DNA of 34,485 bases. Source: an uncultured Pelagibacteraceae bacterium (GTDB lineage Bacteria; Pseudomonadota; Alphaproteobacteria; Pelagibacterales; Pelagibacteraceae). The notes under the pieces were generated by a model. That model had not been told where the DNA came from, made no database searches, and saw only the letters and a program-made list of their open reading frames with translations. This document shows positions 21,472 to 31,863 of the stretch, in pieces; position 1 is the stretch's first letter, and each line of letters begins with the position of its first letter. The stretch is taken from the NCBI GenBank assembly GCA_902607805.1, contig CACLLR010000007.1, positions 1 through 34,485 of the forward strand. Direction: 5' to 3'. The position numbers and the translations under genes were made by a program.

Positions 21472-22802
21472 TTTTTTATAGATTTTTTTACTATATTAAT
21501 ACATTTTTTTAATAATTTTTTATTGAAAGATTCCCCCATAATTCTTATTTTTGGTTCTGTACCAGATGCCCTTACTAGCATTCTTCCTTCTTTAAATATA
21601 ATTTTCTTTGCTTCTTTTATAGCATTTTTACATTTTGTCTGATTAATTATTTTTTTATCTTTTACAATAATATTTTCTAATACTTGTGGAACTGGTTTAA
21701 ATATATTAAATAATTCACTAGCTTTTTCTCCCTTTCTCATTGAAAATAATACTTCTAAAGCAACGAGCAACCCATCTCCAGTAGTTGCAAATTTTCCTAA
21801 TATAATGTGACCTGATTGTTCCCCTCCTAAATTAAACTTTAATTTCTGCATTTTTTCTTTAACGAATCTGTCTCCAACATTTGATCTCTTAAATTTTATT
21901 TTGTTTTTTTTAAAATATTTTTCTAAACCATAATTTGTCATATGTGTACCGATAACACCTCCTTTTAAAATTTTTTTTCTTTTCCATCTTTCTGCAAGCA
22001 TTGCTATAATTTGATCTCCATCTATTACATTTCCTTTTTCATCACAAAGAATAACTCTATCTGCATCTCCATCTACAGCTATTCCTAAATTAACTTTATA
22101 TTTTTTTGATAATTTTTTAATTTTACTTGGACATGTAGAACCACAATTTTTATTAATATTTAGACCGTTTGGTGAAGTTCCAATTTCATATACTTTAGCT
22201 CCTAAAGATTTAAAAAGCTTAGGACCTGACTTGTAACCAGCGCCATTTGCACAATCAATTGCTATTTTGATACCCTTTAAAGATAAATTTTTTGGGAAGT
22301 TACTTTTTAAAATTTTAATATAATTTTCATTACCATCTTCTAATCTTTTTACTCGTCCAAGAATTTCAGGTTTTGATAAATTTCTAATAATTTTTAAGTC
22401 AATAAGTTTTTCTATTTTTTTTTCTATTTTGTCAGACAATTTTAGACCATCTGGTCCAAATAATTTTAATCCATTATCATAATAAGGATTATGAGAAGCT
22501 GTAATCATTATGCCCATATTTGCTTTCATTTTTTTAGTCAACATTGCAAGTCCATTTGTTGGGAGGGGGCCCAATGTATAAACATGCATTCCTGCTGAAG
22601 CTAATCCTGATACTAAAGCTGGCTCCAATGCATATCCTGAAAGTCTAGTGTCTTTTGCAATAATAGCCGTTTGTTTAGCTTTTTTAAGGTTTTTAAAATA
22701 AGTACCCGCAGCTAAACCAAATTTAAAAAACATATTTCCATTAATGTTTTCACTATTTACGGTTCCTCTAATACCATCTGTACCAAAATATTTTTTTGAC
22801 AT
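21468..22802 (-). CDS. glmM: Phosphoglucosamine mutase
   Basis: 444 aa; KYFGTDGIRGTVN, MITASHNPYYDNGLKLFGPDG, AVDGDADRVILCDEKGNVIDGDQI, GGEQSGHIILGKFATTGDGLL, RASGTEPKIRIMGE. Confidence 0.96.
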   Translation of the reverse strand: MSKKYFGTDGIRGTVNSENINGNMFFKFGLAAGTYFKNLKKAKQTAIIAKDTRLSGYALEPALVSGLASAGMHVYTLGPLPTNGLAMLTKKMKANMGIMITASHNPYYDNGLKLFGPDGLKLSDKIEKKIEKLIDLKIIRNLSKPEILGRVKRLEDGNENYIKILKSNFPKNLSLKGIKIAIDCANGAGYKSGPKLFKSLGAKVYEIGTSPNGLNINKNCGSTCPSKIKKLSKKYKVNLGIAVDGDADRVILCDEKGNVIDGDQIIAMLAERWKRKKILKGGVIGTHMTNYGLEKYFKKNKIKFKRSNVGDRFVKEKMQKLKFNLGGEQSGHIILGKFATTGDGLLVALEVLFSMRKGEKASELFNIFKPVPQVLENIIVKDKKIINQTKCKNAIKEAKKIIFKEGRMLVRASGTEPKIRIMGESFNKKLLKKCINIVKKSIKN

Positions 22803-23854
22803 TATTTCATAATTAAAGTTTTAAATACTTTTAAACTTTGATTTATTTCATTAGAATCATGCACTCTTAAAATTTGAACTCCTTGTAGCATTGCATATAA
22901 ACAAGATGAAACTGTACCTCCTATTCTTTCCTTACTATCATTTTTTCCAGATAAACTTCTAATAAAACTTTTTCTAGATAAACCAAGTAATATAGGAAAC
23001 CCAAGTGAATGAAAAATAGAAATATTGCTTATTAATGTAATATTATGTTTCAAATTTTTACCAAATCCAATTCCTGGATCTAAAATTATATTATTATGTA
23101 AAATTCCTTTTTTTCTAAATATCTCAATTTTCTTTTCAAAATAATCGTATATATCTAATAAAACATTTTTATATTTAGGAATTTTTTGCATTGTTTTTGG
23201 AGATCCTTGCATATGATGTAAAATGAAAGGTATTTTATTTTTTTTTATAATATTGATTGATTTTGGATCATAATCAAAACCTGATACATCATTAATTAAA
23301 TTAGCTTTATAGATTATTGATTGCTTCATAATCCAACTTTTTCTAGTATCTATAGATATAAAATGTTTTAGTTTTTTGATTTTTTTTAAAGTTGGCTCAA
23401 TTCTTTTCCATTCTTTTTTTACTTTAACTTTAGAAGCTCCTGGCCTTGTTGACTCTCCTCCAATATCTATGATCGCACAACCTTCCTTAATAAGTTTTTT
23501 TGTATGTTGATATCCAAAATCTTTCTTTAAATATTTTCCACCATCAGAAAAACTATCTGGAGTTAAATTCAATATGCCCATTAAAATTGGAAGGTTGCTT
23601 AATTTTAAATTTTTAATTTTTTTATTCTTTGAAATTAATTTTATATCCTTATTTATTTTTTTTTTAATTTTATTTGGTAAAAATTTTATATCTTTAAAAT
23701 AAATTTTTTTTTTTGATTTTCTTGAGATTAATTCAATGTGATCAAATGAAATATTTTTATTTCCATTTAAAGGAATAGAAAGTTTTTTTTTTAATTTAGA
23801 TATTGAGTTTAGTCCATAATAAAAATTACACGCTCTTGTGTAATATTTTTCCAT
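22802..23854 (-). CDS. folP: Dihydropteroate synthase with N-terminal extension
   Basis: 350 aa; PILMGILNLTPDSFSDGGKY, AIIDIGGESTRPGA, ISIDTRKS, LINDVSGFDYD, ILDPGIGFGKNLKHN, LGLSRKSFI. Confidence 0.94.
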   Translation of the reverse strand: MEKYYTRACNFYYGLNSISKLKKKLSIPLNGNKNISFDHIELISRKSKKKIYFKDIKFLPNKIKKKINKDIKLISKNKKIKNLKLSNLPILMGILNLTPDSFSDGGKYLKKDFGYQHTKKLIKEGCAIIDIGGESTRPGASKVKVKKEWKRIEPTLKKIKKLKHFISIDTRKSWIMKQSIIYKANLINDVSGFDYDPKSINIIKKNKIPFILHHMQGSPKTMQKIPKYKNVLLDIYDYFEKKIEIFRKKGILHNNIILDPGIGFGKNLKHNITLISNISIFHSLGFPILLGLSRKSFIRSLSGKNDSKERIGGTVSSCLYAMLQGVQILRVHDSNEINQSLKVFKTLIMK

Positions 23855-23860
23855 TATATT

Positions 23861-25753
23861 TTAATGAACTATCTTTGGTTTTAATCCTATTGAGCCAAGA
23901 GCTGATCCTTCTTCTTCGTTATCAACTTTAATATCCTCTTTGTTTGAAGGGTAAACATTTTTATTAATAAGATCTTCTATTTCTGGTCCAGTTAAAGTCT
24001 CATATGTCAAAAGTGCCTTAGCTAGCTTGTGAAGATCTTCAATTTTATCTGTAAGAACTTTTCTTGCTCTTTCATAACCTTTCTCAACAAATTTTTTTAT
24101 CTCAGCATCAACTTTTTTTGCTGTTTCTTCTGACATATTTTGTTGTCTTGCAACCGATCTGCCTAGAAAAACTTCTTCTTCATTTTCACCATAAGCAATA
24201 GGTCCTAATTCTTTACTTAAACCAGCTCTCATTACCATAGCCCTTGCTCTTTTGGTTGCTTGCTCAATGTCGCTTGCTGCTCCTGTTGTTACTTTTTCAT
24301 CTCCAAATATTAATTCTTCAGCAACTCTTCCTCCCATTGCAATTGCCATTTGAGCATGTAATTGTTCTCTAGTTTGAGAGACTTCATCTTTTTCTGGAAG
24401 CTGCATAACCATACCTAATGCTCTTCCTCTAGGAATAATTGTTGCTTTGTGAATTGGATAAGCTGCTTTTTCATTTATGGTTACAATTGCATGTCCTGCT
24501 TCATGATATGCTGTCAATCTTTTTTCTTCTTCAGTCATTACCATTGATCTTCTTTCAGCTCCCATCATTACTTTATCTTTTGCTTCTTCAAATTCTTGGG
24601 TTGTTACAATTCTTTTATTTTTTCTTGCAGCTAAAAGTGCTGACTCATTTACTAAATTTGCAAGATCTGCTCCAGAAAATCCAGGAGTGCCTCTGGCAAT
24701 AGTTCTTAGATTAATATCTGGTGCCATTGATATTTTTTTTGAGTGTACTTTTAATATTTTTTCTCTACCAATTATGTCTGGCAATGAAACAACTACTTGT
24801 CTATCAAACCTGCCTGGTCTTAAAAGCGCTGGATCAAGCACATCAGGTCTATTTGTTGCAGCAATAATTATTACTCCTTCATTGGTTTCAAAACCGTCCA
24901 TTTCTACTAATAATTGATTTAATGTTTGTTCTCTTTCGTCATTTCCTCCTCCAAGTCCAGCTCCTCTGCTTCTCCCGACTGCATCTATTTCATCTATAAA
25001 TATTATACAAGGTGAATGTTTCTTTCCTTGTTCAAACATATCTCTTACTCTTGATGCTCCTACTCCAACAAACATTTCAACAAAATCTGATCCCGAGATT
25101 GTAAAAAATGGTACTCCAGCTTCACCAGCTATTGCTCTTGCTAAAAGAGTTTTTCCTGTTCCAGGAGGACCTACTAACAAACAACCTCTTGGTATTTTTC
25201 CTCCAAGTCTACTAAATTTTTTTGGATCTTTTAAAAATTCAACTACTTCTTCTACTTCCTCTTTAGCCTCTTCTACGCCTGCAACATCATCAAAAGTAAT
25301 TTTTCCTTTAATTTCATTCATCATCTTAGCTTTGGATCTTCCAAAACCCATGGCTCCACCTTTTCCTCCTTGCATCTGCCTCATAAAAAAGATCCAAACA
25401 GCAATTAGTAATAGCATCGGAAACCAGGAAAGTAATATTCCTAAAAGCGAAGGCATTTTTTCCTCTAAAGGAGCTGCGGATATACTTACTCCTCTTTCAG
25501 ATAATTTTTCAATAAGATTTGGATCATTAGGTGAATATGTTGTAAAACGATCACCGTTAGACATTATTCCCTTGATATTATTTCCTTGGATTTCTACTTG
25601 AACAACTCTACCATTATCTACTTCATCTAAGAATTCAGAAAATATTATAGTATTTTGTTGATTGACTGATCTCTGTGGATTTTTAAACATATTGTATAGT
25701 CCAACAGTAAGCAAAACTATTACAGCCCACATTGCTAAGTTTTTAAAATTCAT
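23861..25753 (-). CDS. ftsH: ATP-dependent zinc metalloprotease FtsH
   Basis: 630 aa; two N-terminal TM segments, [70 protein letters not shown] zinc site. Confidence 0.98.
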   Translation of the reverse strand: MNFKNLAMWAVIVLLTVGLYNMFKNPQRSVNQQNTIIFSEFLDEVDNGRVVQVEIQGNNIKGIMSNGDRFTTYSPNDPNLIEKLSERGVSISAAPLEEKMPSLLGILLSWFPMLLLIAVWIFFMRQMQGGKGGAMGFGRSKAKMMNEIKGKITFDDVAGVEEAKEEVEEVVEFLKDPKKFSRLGGKIPRGCLLVGPPGTGKTLLARAIAGEAGVPFFTISGSDFVEMFVGVGASRVRDMFEQGKKHSPCIIFIDEIDAVGRSRGAGLGGGNDEREQTLNQLLVEMDGFETNEGVIIIAATNRPDVLDPALLRPGRFDRQVVVSLPDIIGREKILKVHSKKISMAPDINLRTIARGTPGFSGADLANLVNESALLAARKNKRIVTTQEFEEAKDKVMMGAERRSMVMTEEEKRLTAYHEAGHAIVTINEKAAYPIHKATIIPRGRALGMVMQLPEKDEVSQTREQLHAQMAIAMGGRVAEELIFGDEKVTTGAASDIEQATKRARAMVMRAGLSKELGPIAYGENEEEVFLGRSVARQQNMSEETAKKVDAEIKKFVEKGYERARKVLTDKIEDLHKLAKALLTYETLTGPEIEDLINKNVYPSNKEDIKVDNEEEGSALGSIGLKPKIVH

Positions 25754-25807
25754 AATGTATAAATTAAGAATTATTATAAATTAAACAAGTGGCAAATTGA
25801 TATAAAA

Positions 25808-26857
25808 TTAAGTTTTTTGCCTTTTTTCTTTGTATATTAACAAAGAATTATTGACTTTTTCAATAACGCACCCTGATAATGTCATTTTTCCGTTGTGATT
25901 ACTTTCAATAAATTTAATCAAATATATTAAACTCTTGCCTCTAGGTGGGTAATATTTTGTACCAACTAATTTTAAAATCCTTGAAAAAGATCTAAAAATT
26001 ACATCTGTAGGATTATTTAAAAATTCTTTATTTAAAATATAAGTAGATTTTTTTAAAATTCTTGTATTTTCAGATATGTTTTTATTAACATAATAATTAA
26101 TAGCTTCATTTGATGATGTTAAATTATTTATAGTTAAATTTAGCTTTTGAATATCTAATCCTTCCTCTTTAAATTGATCTATAAATTTTCTCAATCTTAC
26201 TCTTTTAAAATCATTCTTGTAATTTGATGGATCATCCAAATAATAACCAAATACTTTTTTAGTAATATAGATTAAATCTTCTTTCTTAATATTTATTAAA
26301 GGTCTATAGACGTATAAATTATCATTTAGTTTATTTTTTATTGAATTAAATGACACAAAACCATCTAATCCTGACCCTCTTAGCATTCTAATAAAAAAAT
26401 TTTCATACAAATCACCAATATGATGTCCAGTAATTAATGATTCAACTTTATCTTTAATGCATTGATTGTGGATCAAAGAATATCTTTTATTCCTAGCAAT
26501 TGATTGCAGATTTGAGTTTGGTTTTTTTCCTCTCCAAATAAGTATTTTACAGTCGATGTCATAATTCTTTAATAATTTCTTAATAGTCTTAGCTTCATTA
26601 GAAGAATTTTTTCTTAGTTTATGATCTACTGTATAAAAATAACCTTTTTTTTTATTTTTAATATTCAGGCATTTAAAAAGAAAGGTTAAAGCTAGACTAT
26701 CTGGGCCTCCAGAAACTGCTACTGCAGTTTTTTTTTCATTTATAAATTTTAAATTGTTATTAAAAACTCTAAAAATATTATTTATTTTTGGATCTTTTAG
26801 ATGTTTAATTAATTTACTATGAATTATCTTTTTTACACTCAAACTTTTTTTCTTCAT
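25808..26857 (-). CDS. tilS: tRNA(Ile)-lysidine synthase (start uncertain; M19 of the listed ORF preferred)
   Basis: TAVAVSGGPDSLALTFLFKCL PP-loop, TVDHKLRKNSSNEA, ITGHHIGDLYENFFIRMLRGSGLDG. The 26911 start would overlap cpoB by 95 bp. Confidence 0.88.
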   Translation of the reverse strand: MKKKSLSVKKIIHSKLIKHLKDPKINNIFRVFNNNLKFINEKKTAVAVSGGPDSLALTFLFKCLNIKNKKKGYFYTVDHKLRKNSSNEAKTIKKLLKNYDIDCKILIWRGKKPNSNLQSIARNKRYSLIHNQCIKDKVESLITGHHIGDLYENFFIRMLRGSGLDGFVSFNSIKNKLNDNLYVYRPLINIKKEDLIYITKKVFGYYLDDPSNYKNDFKRVRLRKFIDQFKEEGLDIQKLNLTINNLTSSNEAINYYVNKNISENTRILKKSTYILNKEFLNNPTDVIFRSFSRILKLVGTKYYPPRGKSLIYLIKFIESNHNGKMTLSGCVIEKVNNSLLIYKEKRQKT

Positions 26858-27812
26858 ATTTTGCTTTTTGAAGAACAGATTGAGTTGCTTCAGGATATTG
26901 TTTTTCAACACCTATAATCATTAAGCAACCTTGCTCTTTTTCTCCTATTTGAACTAATGATACTCCAAGTTTTAATAAATTTATAGGAGCTTTCTCGCTC
27001 TTAGGATATTTTTGATATCCTTCTAAATAAGCAGAAGCTGCATCTGTGTATAGTTGTCTTATTCTAAAAGTTTCTGCATACCAATATTGAGCATTTCCAG
27101 CTAATTTATGATTTTCATTAGATACTACAAACTCTCTAAATGCTCTTTCAGCAGTATTATAATCTCCAACTTTTAAAAAACTTGTTGCAAATTCATATTG
27201 TTTTTCAGGGCTTGTATCAGGCAAAAGTTTTTCTTCATTTTCAAAAGTCTCAGTTAATATAGTAGATGTTGTTTCAATGGCTTGGGTTTTTTGATTTTCT
27301 GAATTATCAGTCATATCTTTATATGAAATTGAACCTAAATCTTGTGGCTGAGAAGTACCAGGCATAAGTTTTTCATTATTATTTTCGGTCTCTAACGAAG
27401 TTAAATTTTGAACTTTTTCACTCACTGTGTTTGCTAAAGTTTTTTCTATCTGTTGAAACCTTAATTGATTGTCAGCTTGTATTTTTGAGAGTCGGGTTGA
27501 TAACTTATCAATTTTAAAATTTATCTCTTCAAATCTGTTTGTTAAATCTTGAAATTGATTTTCAATTTCTGTCAATTTTAACAAGTGTCTTGTAAGAACA
27601 TCCTCCGAATTTTGATCTAAAATTACTTCGCTATTTTCTTTAATTTCTGAAGAAGTTGAATCAGAGTAAACTGCTCTTTCTAAAGTTTTAAGATCTTTTT
27701 TTATAATTTCTAAAACTTCATAAATATTATGATTGTCAGCATTTAAATTGGAGAAGTTAAAAATTGAATAAAAAAATAAAAAAAATAATACTTTTTTTTT
27801 TCCCAATATCAT
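26817..27812 (-). CDS. cpoB: Tol-Pal system periplasmic protein CpoB/YbgF
   Basis: 331 aa; signal peptide, coiled coil, C-terminal TPR-like KQYEFATSFLKVGDYNTAERAFREFV...AQYWYAETFRIRQLYTDAASAYLEGYQKYPKSEKAPINLLKLG; located in the tol-pal locus. Confidence 0.88.
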   Translation of the reverse strand: MILGKKKVLFFLFFYSIFNFSNLNADNHNIYEVLEIIKKDLKTLERAVYSDSTSSEIKENSEVILDQNSEDVLTRHLLKLTEIENQFQDLTNRFEEINFKIDKLSTRLSKIQADNQLRFQQIEKTLANTVSEKVQNLTSLETENNNEKLMPGTSQPQDLGSISYKDMTDNSENQKTQAIETTSTILTETFENEEKLLPDTSPEKQYEFATSFLKVGDYNTAERAFREFVVSNENHKLAGNAQYWYAETFRIRQLYTDAASAYLEGYQKYPKSEKAPINLLKLGVSLVQIGEKEQGCLMIIGVEKQYPEATQSVLQKAKYEEKKFECKKDNS

Positions 27813-27844
27813 TCAATGATTTGTAATGAAAATAATGGCAAAAA

Positions 27845-27881
27845 AAAGACCTGAACTAAATAATCCTAGTATCAGGTCTTT
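27845..27881 (-). terminator. Rho-independent terminator downstream of pal (U-tracts on both strands)
   Basis: Perfect 10-bp stem AAAGACCTGA / TCAGGTCTTT with 17-nt loop; on the minus strand it is followed by 8 T (rc of A at 27840-27847); on the plus strand by tattttttt-like sequence. Confidence 0.85.
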
Positions 27882-27894
27882 ATTTTTTAAATTT

Positions 27895-28383
27895 TTAATT
27901 TGCTTTAACTGTTACAGATCTTCTATTTTTTGACCAAGCTAATGGGTTTGAACCTGAATCAACAGGTCTTTCTTTTCCATAACTTATAACAGAAATTCTA
28001 TTTGCTGAAATTCCATATGTCATTAAATAATCCTTAGCTGCATTTGCTCTTCTCTCACCTAAAGCTAAGTTGTATTCTCTTGTTCCTCTTTCATCCGCAT
28101 GACCTTCCAACACAACATTAATATCAGAATTTTTTCTTAACCAAGCTGCTTGCTTTCTTAAAGTATCCCTAGACTTAGTTGTTAGTACAGACTCGTTTGT
28201 AGCAAAGAACACTCTGTCCGGAACTCCATCTGCTAGATATTTTACAGTGTCTGTTCCTGTATAAACATCACCTTGCATCTGTCCTTCTATTTTTGTAGCC
28301 TTCTGTGTTTGAGTTGCACACGCCGAGACTAACAAAGAGAGTAAAACTACTAAAAATGTATTTTTAAATTTTGCTAAGTTCAT
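27895..28383 (-). CDS. pal: Peptidoglycan-associated lipoprotein
   Basis: 162 aa; lipobox LLVSAC, OmpA domain VVLEGHADERGTREYNLALGERRANAAKDYL; AGGAG upstream of the start. Confidence 0.96.
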   Translation of the reverse strand: MNLAKFKNTFLVVLLSLLVSACATQTQKATKIEGQMQGDVYTGTDTVKYLADGVPDRVFFATNESVLTTKSRDTLRKQAAWLRKNSDINVVLEGHADERGTREYNLALGERRANAAKDYLMTYGISANRISVISYGKERPVDSGSNPLAWSKNRRSVTVKAN

Positions 28384-28484
28384 CCTTGCTCCTATAATTC
28401 AATTTTGTAAACTTTTTCACAACTAAATAAAACTTTCAAGCTTAAAAATCAACATAATTTAACTAAAATTGAGTTAATATACAT

Positions 28485-28520
28485 ATTAATTGCTTAATAA
28501 GGATTAATTGCTTAATAAGG
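28485..28520. repeat. Perfect 2 x 18-bp tandem duplication at the tolB 3' end
   Basis: attaattgcttaataagg at 28485-28502 and again at 28503-28520, read directly. Confidence 0.97.
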
Positions 28521-29850
28521 ACGACCAGGATGGGTCGGAGGCGTCTGTTTCTGTATCAACAAGTCTTTCATTATATCCGGTCAAATCAATAGACCATAAT
28601 TTTGCCGAAAACCCTTCTCCTTTATCGTCAGTTTTTGTCTCTCTATAAAAAATAAGAACTCTTCCATTTGGAGACCAGGATGGGGCTTCTTGATAATAGT
28701 TTTCAGTCAATAATCTTTCTCCTTTTCCATCGGTTCTCATAACACCAATATAAAATTTACCTTTATGAAGTTTTGTAAATGCAATCAAATCCCCTCTTGG
28801 AGACCATACAGGAGTTCCATAAAGTCCGGTACCAAAAGAAATTCTTTTAACACCACTTCCATCGCTATTCATAATATAAATTTGCTGATAACCACTTCTG
28901 TCAGAATTAAAAGTAATAAATTTTCCATTTGGTGAATAAGAAGGAGAAGTATCAATTGACGGATGATTGGTTATTCTTTCAACAATTCTACTTTCTAAAT
29001 CCATAGTATAAATATCTGAATTGCCATCTTTGGCAAAACTCATAATTACTTTTTTTCCATCAGGAGAAAATCTTGGAGCAAATGTCATTCCTGGAAAATC
29101 TCCAACAACTTCTTGTACTCCCGTTTCTATATCAAGCAAATAAACTCTAGGTAAATTTTTAAAATATGAAAGATAAGTGACCATTTGGCTTGTTGGATTA
29201 AATCTTGGAGTCAAAACTAATTCATTTCCTAATGTTAAGTATTTTGTATTAAAACCATCTTGATCCATAATTGCTAATTTTTTAATTCTTTTTATTTTAG
29301 GGCCTTCTTCAGAAACATAAATTATTCTTGTATCAAAATAACCTTTTTCTCCAGTTAATCTTTCATAAACTTTATCAGTTATAATATGGCCAACTCTTCT
29401 CCAATTTTTAGGAACAGTTGTAAATGCTAAGGCTAGCATTTCTCTACCGGCCAAAACATCCCAAAGTCTAAATTCGACTCTTAATTTTTCATTTTCTAAT
29501 GAAACTTTTCCAGTTATTAAAGCCTGTGCTTTAATTAAAGACCAATCTTCAAATCTAGGTTTAAGATGTGCAACATTTGGTTTTTGAAGAAAAGCTTTTT
29601 TATCAAGTGGATTAAATAAACCTGTTCTTTTTAGGTTGTCTTTTACAACATCGGCTATTTCAAGACCTAAATTTTCAATATCAAGATTTTTTTTTAGATT
29701 TAACTGAGATTCTTTGTCAGAAAACAATGGTGAGACAGCTATTGGTAAAGGGTTTAGATTTCCTCTTGTTATATCAACTTCAATTAATGAGTAAGAAGTT
29801 GTAGGAAAAAATAATATTATTAAATAAATAAATATTTTGAAATTTTTCAT
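28504..29850 (-). CDS. tolB: Tol-Pal system beta-propeller protein TolB
   Basis: 448 aa; signal peptide, repeated [62 protein letters not shown] propeller blades. Confidence 0.96.
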   Translation of the reverse strand: MKNFKIFIYLIILFFPTTSYSLIEVDITRGNLNPLPIAVSPLFSDKESQLNLKKNLDIENLGLEIADVVKDNLKRTGLFNPLDKKAFLQKPNVAHLKPRFEDWSLIKAQALITGKVSLENEKLRVEFRLWDVLAGREMLALAFTTVPKNWRRVGHIITDKVYERLTGEKGYFDTRIIYVSEEGPKIKRIKKLAIMDQDGFNTKYLTLGNELVLTPRFNPTSQMVTYLSYFKNLPRVYLLDIETGVQEVVGDFPGMTFAPRFSPDGKKVIMSFAKDGNSDIYTMDLESRIVERITNHPSIDTSPSYSPNGKFITFNSDRSGYQQIYIMNSDGSGVKRISFGTGLYGTPVWSPRGDLIAFTKLHKGKFYIGVMRTDGKGERLLTENYYQEAPSWSPNGRVLIFYRETKTDDKGEGFSAKLWSIDLTGYNERLVDTETDASDPSWSSLLSN

Positions 29851-30713
29851 TATCCTTCCAACATTTCTCTAGCATCAAAATTTAATTGCATATCTTTCCA
29901 TCTTTCATATCCAGTGGTTGGAACTCTTAAAGGCTGACATAATTGAAGAGCTCTTAAAGCACTTTCTGCTAAAACTTTATAAAATCCTTGTCCAGGTTTA
30001 TTCATTCTAGCATGATCAATAATTTCTGATTTCATTATAGTTCCATCTGGTTTTAATTTTAATTTAATTCTTACTAATAAATTTTCATTGTATGGTAATC
30101 CTAAAGGAATGCTCCAACAACCAAATATTTGAGCTTTTAAAGCATCTTCTTCACTAAGAGAAAGACCAGTTTGATCCATTGTTTGATCTTGAGATTGGCT
30201 TATTTTATCACTTAACTTAGTTGTTTCTGCCAAATTTTCCTTCGATTTGTCAATTAATGCTGCAATATTATTTGGGTCAAATAACTCCTTTTTTTCAAAT
30301 TCTGAAACTTGTTTTACTTTAGTCTCTAATTTTGCAGGATTTTGTTTTGTTTCTAAATTTTGTTTTACAACTTCTTTCTTTTTTTCAGGTAATGGAATTG
30401 CTTCTGGTTTTTCTTTTTTTATTAATTCAATTTTTTCATCAGGTGTGGGTACAGCTTTAGATTGTTCATTTTTAATTTTTTTTGGAGGAGCTTGCTCAGA
30501 AACTAATTTTTCTTGTTTTTTTTTTACTTTTTCTATAATTTTTTTTGCTTTTGGAGCAAAAGGTATATTAGTTTTGTCTGTTATTTGAATCAATTCTACA
30601 GAAATTAAAGGTGGTAATTCAATTGGTTTTTTTGAAATAAATGGAAGGCTCAATGTAGCTATAACAATTATAAAAATATGAAATGATGAAGATACTATTA
30701 TGCTTCTGTACAC
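29850..30713 (-). CDS. tolA: TolA-like cell envelope protein (N-terminal TM, Lys/Glu/Pro-rich linker, C-terminal domain)
   Basis: 287 aa; [19 protein letters not shown] segment, charged linker, C-terminal [32 protein letters not shown]...[14 protein letters not shown]; between tolR and tolB. Confidence 0.85.
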   Translation of the reverse strand: MYRSIIVSSSFHIFIIVIATLSLPFISKKPIELPPLISVELIQITDKTNIPFAPKAKKIIEKVKKKQEKLVSEQAPPKKIKNEQSKAVPTPDEKIELIKKEKPEAIPLPEKKKEVVKQNLETKQNPAKLETKVKQVSEFEKKELFDPNNIAALIDKSKENLAETTKLSDKISQSQDQTMDQTGLSLSEEDALKAQIFGCWSIPLGLPYNENLLVRIKLKLKPDGTIMKSEIIDHARMNKPGQGFYKVLAESALRALQLCQPLRVPTTGYERWKDMQLNFDAREMLEG

Positions 30714-30716
30714 AAT

Positions 30717-31133
30717 TTATCTCTCTTTATAAGGTTCGGAAATAAGTGCGACTTTTGTAAAACCTGATCCAGATAGCATACCCATTATTTCCAAAACTCT
30801 ACCATAATTTATTGTTTTATCTCCCCTAACATAAATTCTTGTATCTGTTCTATTTTTTGAAACAGCTAATATTTTTGAAATAATATTATCATACTCAACT
30901 TTTGACTCTTGTATGAAAATTTCCCCCTTGGAATTTATTGTTAAAGTTAATGGTTCAATCTCCTCAGGTAAAGAGTCGGCTGAACTTTCTGGTAAATCTA
31001 CTTGTACTCCTACTGTTAATAAAGGTGCGGTGACCATAAAAATTATTAATAAAACTAACATTACATCTACAAAAGGAGTAACGTTTATCTCGCTCATCGG
31101 TTCTCTTAGTGAACTTTTAAATTTGAATGCCAT
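30717..31133 (-). CDS. tolR: Biopolymer transport protein TolR
   Basis: 138 aa; MSEINVTPFVDVMLVLLIIFMVTAPLL, YVRGDKTINYGRVLEIMG. Confidence 0.95.
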   Translation of the reverse strand: MAFKFKSSLREPMSEINVTPFVDVMLVLLIIFMVTAPLLTVGVQVDLPESSADSLPEEIEPLTLTINSKGEIFIQESKVEYDNIISKILAVSKNRTDTRIYVRGDKTINYGRVLEIMGMLSGSGFTKVALISEPYKER

Positions 31134-31134
31134 T

Positions 31135-31809
31135 TTATATTATTGATATAAATCTTTTTGAGAAGTTTTCTAATCTTTGAGTATATTTTTTTGAGTCACT
31201 ATTAAATTTATTGAAAGCAACAACAGCGGGAATGGCTGCTAATAAACCAAGAGCAGTTGCAAATAATGCTTCGGCAATTCCAGGAGCAACTATTGCTAAA
31301 CTAGTATTTCTTGAAATTGCAATTGATTGAAAAGAATTCATTATTCCCCATACGGTTCCAAATAATCCAATAAATGGCGCAGTTGATCCTACAGTTGCCA
31401 AAAAAGTATAGTTTTTATCAATCACATTCATTTGTTTTTCAATATTAACTTCTAGAATACTAGTTAGTCTCTCGCTAAGATTAGACTTTGATCTAGATTT
31501 CATCACTGTCTGCATGGATCCCTTAAATACTAAGGCCATAGGATCTTCTATATTTGATGGTAAACTATTATAAAAGGTTTCAGCCGACTTAGACTTCCAA
31601 AATTTTTCTTCAAATTCCTCTGATGATTTATTTATTTTTCTAAAAAGTCTTATTTTATCAAAAATAATTGCCCAAGAATAAACGGATGAAGCAATTAAAA
31701 TTATTATTACAGATTTAACTATTATATCTGCTCTTAAAAAAAGCGTAATTATCGAAAAGTCAGTATTACTTGCAAGTCCAACAGCTTGGGTTGTGATATC
31801 AGCTTCCAT
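31135..31809 (-). CDS. tolQ: Tol-Pal system proton channel TolQ
   Basis: 224 aa; LATVGSTAPFIGLFGTVWGIMNSFQSIA, LAIVAPGIAEALFATALGLLAAIPAVVAFNKF. Confidence 0.96.
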   Translation of the reverse strand: MEADITTQAVGLASNTDFSIITLFLRADIIVKSVIIILIASSVYSWAIIFDKIRLFRKINKSSEEFEEKFWKSKSAETFYNSLPSNIEDPMALVFKGSMQTVMKSRSKSNLSERLTSILEVNIEKQMNVIDKNYTFLATVGSTAPFIGLFGTVWGIMNSFQSIAISRNTSLAIVAPGIAEALFATALGLLAAIPAVVAFNKFNSDSKKYTQRLENFSKRFISII

Positions 31810-31863
31810 ATTTAACCTTTCACACTAAAATGTGTCATCAATTTGTCTCGTAAATTAAATATT

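Noticed and set aside
22802-23854. N-terminal extension of about 85 aa on FolP, considered as a novel fused domain
   Set aside because: Comparable N-terminal extensions occur in alphaproteobacterial dihydropteroate synthases; not clearly unusual.
24439-25601. Plus-strand Leu/Phe-rich ORFs inside ftsH, resembling membrane peptides
   Set aside because: Composition explained by antisense of Lys/Glu-rich coding sequence.
30247-30588. Plus-strand Ser/Phe/Cys-rich 113-aa ORF inside tolA
   Set aside because: Antisense of the Lys/Glu/Pro linker of TolA; low complexity.
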